A stretch of DNA of 21,826 bases from Scytonema sp. UIC 10036 (lineage in GTDB: Bacteria > Cyanobacteriota > Cyanobacteriia > Cyanobacteriales > Nostocaceae): NCBI RefSeq assembly GCF_009725235.1, contig NZ_WJFC01000221.1, positions 1 through 21,826 on the forward strand, read 5' to 3'. Positions 15,903 to 21,826 of this stretch are shown in pieces. The notes under the pieces were generated by a model. It made no database searches and was not told the DNA's origin. It was given only the letters and a program-made list of their open reading frames with translations. Numbering within the stretch: the first letter of the stretch is position 1; each line of letters starts with the position of its first letter. A program made the position numbers and the translations under genes.

Positions 15903-17390
15903 CTTTCAAATAAATGAAACCCGCTTGCGGGATTGAAACAAACGGCTTCATTTTTACAAAATACTAAACAGTGAGCTTTCAAATAAATGAAACCCGCTTG
16001 CGGGATTGAAACGACTCATCAGGCGGAGAGACATAAAAATCTTGATTGATCTTTCAAATAAATGAAACCCGCTTGCGGGATTGAAACAAGACCGTATCTC
16101 GTTTCACGCGAACTAAATGCCTGCTTTCAAATAAATGAAACCCGCTTGCGGGATTGAAACATCTCACTAGCGGTCTAGCATACTCAGCGTCTTTTCTTTC
16201 AAATAAATGAAACCCGCTTGCGGGATTGAAACGGGAAAAATCCATACTGACGTGGATGTTTTTTAATACTTTCAAATAAATGAAACCCGCTTGCGGGATT
16301 GAAACTATGCCATTGATTTTTTAGTTTGTACCATCGTTTACTTTCAAATAAATGAAACCCGCTTGCGGGATTGAAACTGGCGATTTGGTCAAGAAAACGA
16401 AGTCAGTGTCCACTTTCAAATAAATGAAACCCGCTTGCGGGATTGAAACAGAGCAACATTGGCTATCCCAATTGATATAAATCCTTTCAAATAAATGAAA
16501 CCCGCTTGCGGGATTGAAACTAACATTAGAAAATCTTAAAGACGTTCGAGACACTCTTTCAAATAAATGAAACCCGCTTGCGGGATTGAAACAAGTCAAA
16601 TTTTTCTAAGAAGTGCCAAAAAGCCGGGCTTTCAAATAAATGAAACCCGCTTGCGGGATTGAAACAATTGGTAGTGAACCTACCAACTTCATTTCCATTG
16701 ACTTTCAAATAAATGAAACCCGCTTGCGGGATTGAAACATCCTTTTTTAATATCTTCTTTTAATGTTTCATCTACTTTCAAATAAATGAAACCCGCTTGC
16801 GGGATTGAAACAGTTGAAAAATGTACATTACGACAATGATGATGCTTTCAAATAAATGAAACCCGCTTGCGGGATTGAAACCTACTTCTTTAGAAATTGG
16901 ATGCACGAGCCAACCGCCTTTCAAATAAATGAAACCCGCTTGCGGGATTGAAACATTCCATTCTATCAATTGAATGTCAAGCTCAACAGAGTACTTTCAA
17001 ATAAATGAAACCCGCTTGCGGGATTGAAACCTCGTCAAAATAAAGACAATTGATTGTAAGTTGAAAACTTTCAAATAAATGAAACCCGCTTGCGGGATTG
17101 AAACGACTTATCAAGTCTTGCTAGACAAGGAGTCCGCCTTTCAAATAAATGAAACCCGCTTGCGGGATTGAAACGTCCTAATTCCAACTTTATAAGAGAT
17201 GATATTTGGGAACTTTCAATTAAATGAAACCCGCTTGCGGGATTGAAACCTTTCTTCTTGTTTCCCAGAATTGCAATATCTTTCAGATTAACGAAACCCG
17301 CTTGCGGGATTGAAACGTAAATCTGTAGGATTTTAATTAAGCGGCTGATTTACTTTCAAATTAAATGAAACCCGTTTGCGGGATTGAAAC
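15903..17390 (+). CRISPR. CRISPR array 2, 21 repeats, transcribed rightward
   Basis: Twenty-one copies of a 37-nt repeat (starts CTTTCAAATAAATGAAACCC, ends GCGGGATTGAAAC) flank 20 spacers of about 30-39 nt. The first eighteen repeats are identical. The last three (17213, 17280 and 17353) carry changes, the final one being 38 nt. The leader-side copies are therefore intact and the far end decayed, which fits rightward transcription. The repeat forms a CCCGC/GCGGG hairpin and ends in the same ATTGAAAC handle as array 1. Aligned without gaps to array 1's transcript-sense repeat, 30 of 37 bases match. The final repeat overlaps the possible upstream extension of the araC-family gene. Confidence 0.98.
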
Positions 17391-17394
17391 CAGC

Positions 17395-18330
17395 ATGACA
17401 GCAGAACAGCCAGTACAACCTCAAGAAATCCCCGTACTTGACTATGGCGAACAGCCAGAAGCCTCAAATTTGGTTTTGCCAAAATCTGCTTCTTTGTCTA
17501 GCCCTGCTCAATGGACTCATTTGCATTTTGAAGTACAGCAACAGCCCGCGCACGACACAGGTGAACACCGTCACCAAATGCATATTTTGACCATGGTGAC
17601 ATCTGGTACGCCAATTAGCCAGTCGATTGACGGGCAGTCTCAACATCATTTGGTGGGTCAAAATAACGCCTTTATTCTTCCAGCAGGGGCACTGCATCGC
17701 TGTAACTGGCAACAGGATATCGAGTTTATGTTTGTTGGGCTAGATCCCCATGTGTTTATTCAAGTGGGTCAGGAACTCGTTAATTCCGATCGCATCGAAC
17801 TAATCCCCCAGTTTGCCACCATTCAAGATCCATTAATTCAAGGAATTCTGTTCACCCTAAAACAGGAATTAATCGCGGAAGGGATTAATACTCATCTATT
17901 TATCGATCGGCTTAAGGTAACGCTTGTGGCGCACTTACTGCGAAAATATGGCGTTCAAAAAGCCCAAATCGCTACCTATGCCGATGGATTACCTCGGTAC
18001 AAATTGAATCAGTTGCTGGACTATATTGATACTCACTTGGACTGTAGTCTGAGACTAGAAGAGTTGGCGCAACAGGTCAACATGAGCCAGTTTTATTTCA
18101 GTCGCCTGTTTAAGCAATCACTGGGGATCGCGCCACATCAGTATGTAATTCAGCAACGAGTAGAACGGGCAAAACAATTGTTGCGAAAAGGTGATTTGAG
18201 TCTAGCCGAGATCTCCTTGGAGTGTGGCTTTGCCAATCAGGGACATCTGAATCGGCACTTTAAGCGGCTGACAGGCACTACTCCCAAAGAAATTGCAAGA
18301 ATGTATAAAAAAACGAGCAAGATTGTGTAA
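17395..18330 (+). CDS. AraC-family transcriptional regulator
   Basis: This 311-residue regulator has a cupin-like N-terminal ligand domain (about 40-120, with GEHRHQMHILTMV and ILPAGALHRC). Its C-terminal AraC DNA-binding domain has two helix-turn-helix units (about 218-242, LRLEELAQQVNMSQFYFSRLF, and 268-290, with ISLECGFANQGHLNRHFKR). I chose the ATG at 17395. The frame is open to an ATG at 17365, but those ten codons are the CRISPR repeat itself. The start is 4 nt beyond the last repeat, so any promoter must lie in array 2 or further upstream. It is likely to regulate the dehydrogenase 59 bp downstream on the same strand. The ligand is unknown. Confidence 0.9.
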   Translation: MTAEQPVQPQEIPVLDYGEQPEASNLVLPKSASLSSPAQWTHLHFEVQQQPAHDTGEHRHQMHILTMVTSGTPISQSIDGQSQHHLVGQNNAFILPAGALHRCNWQQDIEFMFVGLDPHVFIQVGQELVNSDRIELIPQFATIQDPLIQGILFTLKQELIAEGINTHLFIDRLKVTLVAHLLRKYGVQKAQIATYADGLPRYKLNQLLDYIDTHLDCSLRLEELAQQVNMSQFYFSRLFKQSLGIAPHQYVIQQRVERAKQLLRKGDLSLAEISLECGFANQGHLNRHFKRLTGTTPKEIARMYKKTSKIV

Positions 18331-18389
18331 TCAAAGCAGTTGGGATAAACATTACTCTATAAATTGTTCGGGTAGCACTCTAAACCTGA

Positions 18390-19403
18390 ATGAGTTTAAG
18401 TAAGAAATTTCCTATGAAGGCTGTACAAGTTAAGAAATTTGCCGATCCAACTGCTATTCAAGTCCAAGAGGTTGCCGATCTCCAACCGACAGCAGATCGC
18501 GTGGTTGTCCGAGTCAAAGCAGCGGGCGTAAATCCGGCAGATTGGTATGTTGTCAATGGTATGTTTCAAATTCCGCCTGCATTACCCTTCACGCCGGGAT
18601 TTGAAGCAGCAGGTGAGATTATTGCTGCTGGAACGACACATTTACAACCTGGTACTCGCGTTCTAATGACCTTGCCTTATTTGAGCGAGGGTGCAGCGAA
18701 CTTTGGTGCGTTTGCAGAACAGATAGCGGTTCCTGCTAAAAACGTGGTTCCAATCCCTGATAGTGTTGATTTTGCGATCGCGGCTGCCCTCCCCGTCATG
18801 TATGGCACAGCATACATTGCCCTCAAGCATCGCGCCCAATTGCAAGTGGGTGACACTCTGTTGGTCACAGGCGCAACAGGGGCGACAGGATCGGCTGCTG
18901 TGCAAATCGGCAAGCATCTAGGGGCAACGGTTATTGCTACGGCGAGCGGTGCAGAAAAAGTGCAGCATGCGAAAGACTTGGGCGCAGATTGTGTCATTGA
19001 CTACAAGCAAGAAAACGTGACCGAGCGCATCAAAGAATTCACCCAAGGCAAAGGCGTGAATGTTGCTTTTGAAACTGTGGGCGGTGATTTGTTTGAAGCC
19101 GCTATTCAATCGATGGCATCAGAAGGACGCTTGCTGCCAATCGGTATGGCGAGTGGGATTATTCCTGAACTGAGCATGATTCGGGTATTGGCAGGTAATT
19201 TTGCGATCGTCGGTACCGATTTCGCTCACTATACCGTTCACCATTTGGATTTAGTGCGTCAAGGATTAGCTGAGATTTTGAGTTGGCATCAAGACGGCAT
19301 CTTTAAGGATTTGACCGTTAAAACAATGCCGCTAGAGCAAGCAGCTGAGGCGATCGCACAAGTGCATCAAGGGGCTGGTGCTAAAGTCGTGCTGACAATG
19401 TAG
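18390..19403 (+). CDS. Zinc-free medium-chain dehydrogenase, NADPH:quinone oxidoreductase-like
   Basis: This 337-residue MDR-superfamily enzyme probably reduces quinones or related carbonyl compounds with NADPH. It has the N-terminal GroES-like domain (VNPADW, 47-52) and a Rossmann nucleotide-binding loop VTGATGATGSAAVQ (about 159-172). The cysteine lobe of zinc-binding alcohol dehydrogenases is absent. An alternative start at 18414 (MKAVQVKKF) matches the common beginning of the family and drops eight residues; neither start has a clear Shine-Dalgarno. The AraC-family regulator is directly upstream and a small alpha/beta protein downstream, suggesting a ligand-inducible detoxification unit. 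Exact substrate cannot be told. Confidence 0.88.
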   Translation: MSLSKKFPMKAVQVKKFADPTAIQVQEVADLQPTADRVVVRVKAAGVNPADWYVVNGMFQIPPALPFTPGFEAAGEIIAAGTTHLQPGTRVLMTLPYLSEGAANFGAFAEQIAVPAKNVVPIPDSVDFAIAAALPVMYGTAYIALKHRAQLQVGDTLLVTGATGATGSAAVQIGKHLGATVIATASGAEKVQHAKDLGADCVIDYKQENVTERIKEFTQGKGVNVAFETVGGDLFEAAIQSMASEGRLLPIGMASGIIPELSMIRVLAGNFAIVGTDFAHYTVHHLDLVRQGLAEILSWHQDGIFKDLTVKTMPLEQAAEAIAQVHQGAGAKVVLTM

Positions 19404-19440
19404 GGATCGCAAAGCGATTGCCTACAGCAGAGCTACGCTT
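19404..19440. repeat. Small palindromic repeat after the dehydrogenase gene
   Basis: GATCGCAAAGCGATTGCC directly after the stop codon folds into a short hairpin (ATCGC/GCGAT) and continues as CTACAGCAGAGCTACGCTT, a form seen in dispersed cyanobacterial repeats. There is no T-run, so termination is uncertain. Confidence 0.45.
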
Positions 19441-19543
19441 AACCCCCAATCAAGTCACTGTAATGCATGGAAATTCCAATGTTGCAAGGTAGGAAAGAAT
19501 CACACAGCAGCTCATTCCAGTTTTTAATTTAGAGGTCATAACT

Positions 19544-19849
19544 ATGCAGGTTTTAGTCATTGCTCGGGTCAAACCAGGAATTCCGGTAGAGAAAGTTTTG
19601 CCCTTTGTGAGTGCAGAAGCAGCTCAAGCTTGGGAGTTTTATGCTTCTGAGCAAATTCGCCAGATGTACTATATTGCTGATATGAGTGGTGCAGTGATGC
19701 TCTGGGAAGGTGAAAGTGTTGAATCCATCACCCAGCAGGTGCAGAAACTGCCAATGGTGAAAGAAGATATCCTTGCCTGTGAACTCTTGCCACTCAAGCC
19801 TTATACTGGTTATGCCTCACTGTTTGCACAGCAACCGGGTAATGAATGA
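19544..19849 (+). CDS. Small alpha/beta-barrel-like protein (muconolactone-isomerase-like)
   Basis: This 101-residue soluble protein starts with a beta strand (MQVLVIARVKPG) and continues with helix-strand-strand-helix-strand elements (IRQMYYIADMSGAVMLWEG in the middle). This pattern fits the dimeric ferredoxin-like fold of muconolactone isomerase and related small enzymes. An AGAGGT about 7 nt before the ATG supports the start. There is no signal peptide or membrane segment. It lies 140 bp after the dehydrogenase on the same strand and may belong to the same response. The fold assignment is by pattern only and the function is unknown. Confidence 0.75.
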   Translation: MQVLVIARVKPGIPVEKVLPFVSAEAAQAWEFYASEQIRQMYYIADMSGAVMLWEGESVESITQQVQKLPMVKEDILACELLPLKPYTGYASLFAQQPGNE

Positions 19850-20153
19850 AGACTTTAATATGGAGCGGAAAAGAGTCACTTCTACTGAATCAAATTCTCC
19901 TCAGACAGCGAAGACAATTGATGTCAAAGCTGTAACGCTTTCGTAAAAGTTATATTTTTGAATTTAATAACAATATTGTAAATGCGATCGGTCTAAAGCC
20001 GATCGCATTTCATTTATAATCATTACTTTGATGGTACGGTTATTATCAATAGTGATGGTAGTTAAAGCCGAATAACAAAGTTTTTTATCACAAATATCAT
20101 AAGAATATAAAGCAAACAAACAAGAACGCGATTTTCACTTATTCATAACACCT
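19850..20153. other. Intergenic region upstream of hsp20
   Basis: No gene is visible in these 304 bases. They hold a strong GC hairpin (19980-20010) and then an AT-rich stretch that should carry the hsp20 promoter. I find no CIRCE-like inverted repeat (TTAGCACTC/GAGTGCTAA) and no clear Shine-Dalgarno before the hsp20 ATG. Confidence 0.6.
19980..20010 (+). terminator. Candidate terminator hairpin built on HIP1-like halves
   Basis: AAATGCGATCGG (19980-19991) pairs perfectly with CCGATCGCATTT (19999-20010) around a 7-nt loop, followed by CATTTATAAT rather than a pure T-run. It could end transcription of the upstream gene in either direction, since it is symmetric. Confidence 0.5.
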
Positions 20154-20585
20154 ATGGCATTAATTCGTTACAACCCCTGGCAAGAACTGAACGCTATCCA
20201 ACGCCTGTTTGAAGATACAAGAGTTCCATTTGAAAGAGATTTTGTTAAAGTGCCTGCTGCTGAACTGACTCAAACAGATGATGCGGTTCACCTCAAGTTG
20301 GAACTTCCTGGTATGGATGCTAAAGACTTAGATATTCAGGTCACAGAAAAGGCTGTTTCTATCAGTGGAGAGCGCAAGTCTGAAACTAAGACGGAAGACA
20401 AAGGCACGACACGGACTGAGTTTGACTACGGTAAGTTTCAACGTGTCATTCCATTGCCTGTAAAAATTCAAAATACTGATGTCAAGGCTGAATACAAAGA
20501 CGGTATCTTGAATCTGATTCTGCCCAAGAAGGAAGAAGAGAAGAACAAAGTTATCAAAGTGAATTTAGAACAGCCGACTGCATAG
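20154..20585 (+). CDS. Small heat-shock protein, Hsp20/alpha-crystallin family
   Basis: This 143-residue ATP-independent chaperone binds unfolding proteins. The N-terminus MALIRYNPWQELNAIQRLFED is typical of bacterial class-A small heat-shock proteins. The alpha-crystallin domain spans about 34-126, with GKFQRVIPLP (93-102) and the closing AEYKDGILNLILPK (112-125) motif. The C-terminal IKV near 134-136 matches the I-x-I/V oligomerisation tail. The gene stands alone between a hairpin and a strong terminator. Related cyanobacterial genes can be controlled by a heat-sensitive 5' leader; the absence of a visible Shine-Dalgarno is compatible with that but does not show it. Confidence 0.95.
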   Translation: MALIRYNPWQELNAIQRLFEDTRVPFERDFVKVPAAELTQTDDAVHLKLELPGMDAKDLDIQVTEKAVSISGERKSETKTEDKGTTRTEFDYGKFQRVIPLPVKIQNTDVKAEYKDGILNLILPKKEEEKNKVIKVNLEQPTA

Positions 20586-20596
20586 TTTAATGTTTG

Positions 20597-20632
20597 AAAA
20601 AGCCCAGTTGCACTCAAGCAACTGGGCTTTTT
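20597..20632 (+). terminator. Rho-independent terminator of hsp20
   Basis: AAAAAGCCCAGTTG pairs perfectly with CAACTGGGCTTTTT around an 8-nt loop, giving a GC-rich stem followed by a T-run, 11 nt after the stop codon. Confidence 0.92.
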
Positions 20633-20640
20633 GATTATGT

Positions 20641-20876
20641 TAAGTGTGATGGGCGAAATTAATTACATTCATCCCACTGCTTTAACCAGCAACAAGCGGT
20701 TCGATAGTTAAGGGAAGTCTTGCACTGTAGCGACTCACCAAACCTCAGACCAACGAGAAAGGAAAAACACTTGAAGCTCCTTCTTATATAAAATTTTTTA
20801 TATACTTAGACATATTGACAAAATTCACTCGCTTTTAACTTGTTACAAATGATTTCTGTTGGAGCTTAGCAAGTTT
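20641..20876. other. Intergenic region between hsp20 and the cas2 relic
   Basis: No gene or RNA is recognisable. A short AT palindrome (TATATAAAATTTTTTATATA near 20786) stands out. Homology to cas2 begins abruptly near 20877, which puts the left end of the duplicated segment here. Confidence 0.5.
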
Positions 20877-21059
20877 TATCGTGTGTTTGAATGTTTTTTG
20901 ACCGCCACGCAGTTTGCTAAGCTAATAGTGCAAGTTGAGAACTTGATTCAACCTATCGAAGATTCAATGCGGATCTATGTTTGAGACGCCGACTCGGTAT
21001 GCAAGACGATGACTTACGGTTCCGAGCAACCTCGACAGCAAGAGACAATAATATTATGA
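20877..21059 (+). pseudogene. cas2 pseudogene, 3' portion
   Basis: This stretch aligns without gaps to the last 61 codons of cas2, from YSVFECF to the identical stop. By hand count about 86 percent of bases match. The reading frame starts without ATG and contains an in-frame TGA where the intact gene has TTG (in ATGTTTGAGACGCC, about 20978-20991), so it cannot make Cas2. The 5' part of cas2 is absent. The copy continues into a leader and decayed repeats in the same order as the intact locus, which shows a segmental duplication rather than an independent insertion. Confidence 0.93.
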
Positions 21060-21272
21060 TATTAGGGTAATCTTACAGATTTTTGGCAGGGCAAAGCACG
21101 GGCGAAAACCCCCCACCTCCCGCCAAATCGACAGAACCTTGACAATTCAATACTTCCAGCGATTGAGGGATGAGCAAGAGCCTTTTAATCAAAGCCTGAA
21201 ATAGACTTTTAAAACAGTCCCGCCAAAAATGGTGGTGGAAATGGCTCTACAGTTAGCTTCTGTTGGCTCCCC
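21060..21272 (+). promoter_or_regulatory. Duplicated CRISPR leader (array 3)
   Basis: It is the same length (213 bp) as the leader of array 2 and about 91 percent identical by hand count. The distal 48-nt block (21081-21128) differs from that of array 2 at one base, and the proximal block (21219-21241) at one base. The 90-nt and 31-nt spacings are unchanged. It is better preserved than the cas2 fragment before it or the repeats after it. Confidence 0.9.
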
Positions 21273-21717
21273 CTTTCAAATAAAGAACCTGCTTGCGGGA
21301 TTGAACTTCAAATTAGCTTGCAGAACACACGGATACACTCTTTCAAATAAATGAACTGCTGCGGATTTGAACATTGACCGCTTAGGGATGTTTTTTGATC
21401 AAGTCCGACATTTCAACTAATGAAACCTGCTTGCGTGATTGAAACTTTTGGTTATCAAGCAAGGTCTTGCCCCCTTCTTTCAAATAAATAAACCTGCTTG
21501 CGGGATGAAACAAGCTTTAAATCGGGCCGGAGAGTTTGACTGATCGCAGGACTTTCAAATAAATGAACTGCTTGCGGATGAAACTAACAAAAAAACGGCA
21601 CTAACAACGCTTGAATTTACTTCAAATAAATGAAACTGCTGGGGATGAAAGCTAGAGCTTATCCCTAGAGTGGGCTTTGCCAACTCTTTCAATAAAGAAC
21701 CTGCTTGCGGATGAAAC
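21273..21717 (+). CRISPR. Degenerate CRISPR array 3, seven eroded repeats
   Basis: Seven copies related to the array 2 repeat start at 21273, 21340, 21410, 21477, 21552, 21620 and 21686. Each has lost between one and about six bases, in different places (typical losses are in AAACCC, CGGG and ATTG), and none is intact. The spacing still suits spacers of about 30-42 nt, and none of these matches an array 2 spacer by eye. The hairpin CGCTTGCG is broken in several copies. It may be a dead array, though sequence error in a hard-to-assemble region cannot be excluded. Confidence 0.9.
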
Positions 21718-21826
21718 ATGTAATCGGCTTGTCTTGTTTTGCATTATCAAATACAAATATCAAAAAAAAGACAAATTGACTAGTGTATATATAGTTTGAA
21801 GCCTGAAAATTAAAAATATAAAGTGT
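21718..21826. other. AT-rich end of window after array 3
   Basis: The first bases could be a last spacer; the rest is AT-rich with no recognisable repeat or gene. The window ends before any next feature can be judged. Confidence 0.5.

Noticed and set aside
16054..16969. Minus-strand open frames in array 2
   Set aside because: They consist of translated repeats (SIPQAGFIYLK, FNPASGFHLFE).
17365..17394. Upstream ATG of the AraC-family gene
   Set aside because: The ten codons (MKPVCGIETS) are the CRISPR repeat, so homology supports the start at 17395.

Overview
The window looks like a cyanobacterial chromosome or large plasmid, probably from a filamentous Nostocales-type genome. HIP1 palindromes (GCGATCGC) occur throughout, base composition is moderately AT-rich, and the spacers between genes carry ATTTTGG/ATTTTAG heptamer repeats and palindromic dispersed repeats of the kind common in such genomes. 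The cas genes are in the order typical of cyanobacterial subtype I-D.

Layout, left to right. (1) CRISPR array 1 (44-3497): 48 repeats of 37 nt, transcribed leftward, with its leader on the right (3498-3688). (2) A WYL-domain regulator gene on the minus strand (4216-5190), divergent from (3) a complete type I-D cas cluster on the plus strand (5319-15689): cas3' helicase, cas10d (with an internal, Shine-Dalgarno-led, in-frame start that should give the Cas11d small subunit), csc2/cas7d, csc1/cas5d, cas6, cas4, cas1, cas2. (4) Leader 2 and CRISPR array 2 (15903-17390): 21 repeats, transcribed rightward. (5) A short block: an AraC-family regulator whose start codon lies 4 nt after the last repeat, a zinc-free quinone-oxidoreductase-like dehydrogenase, a small alpha/beta-barrel-like protein and an Hsp20 chaperone. 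(6) A second, decayed copy of 'cas2 3' half - leader - array' (20877-21717): a cas2 fragment with an in-frame stop, a well preserved leader and seven eroded repeats.

How it works together: Cas1-Cas2-Cas4 should add spacers at the two cas-proximal leader ends. Cas6 should process both transcripts, because both repeat families share the central hairpin and the ATTGAAAC 3' handle. Csc1, Csc2, Cas10d and Cas11d form the effector, and the HD nuclease of Cas10d together with the Cas3' helicase destroys target DNA. The WYL protein is a candidate regulator.

Most notable observations: all three leaders carry the same two sequence blocks at fixed spacing (48 nt, then exactly 90 nt, then 23 nt, then 30-31 nt to the first repeat), although the sequence between the blocks is not conserved between arrays 1 and 2; the internal Cas11d start; the compensatory base change between the two repeat families; the duplicated and decaying cas2-leader-array unit that encloses about 3.5 kb of unrelated genes; and heavy invasion of the cas operon's intergenic spaces by small repeats.
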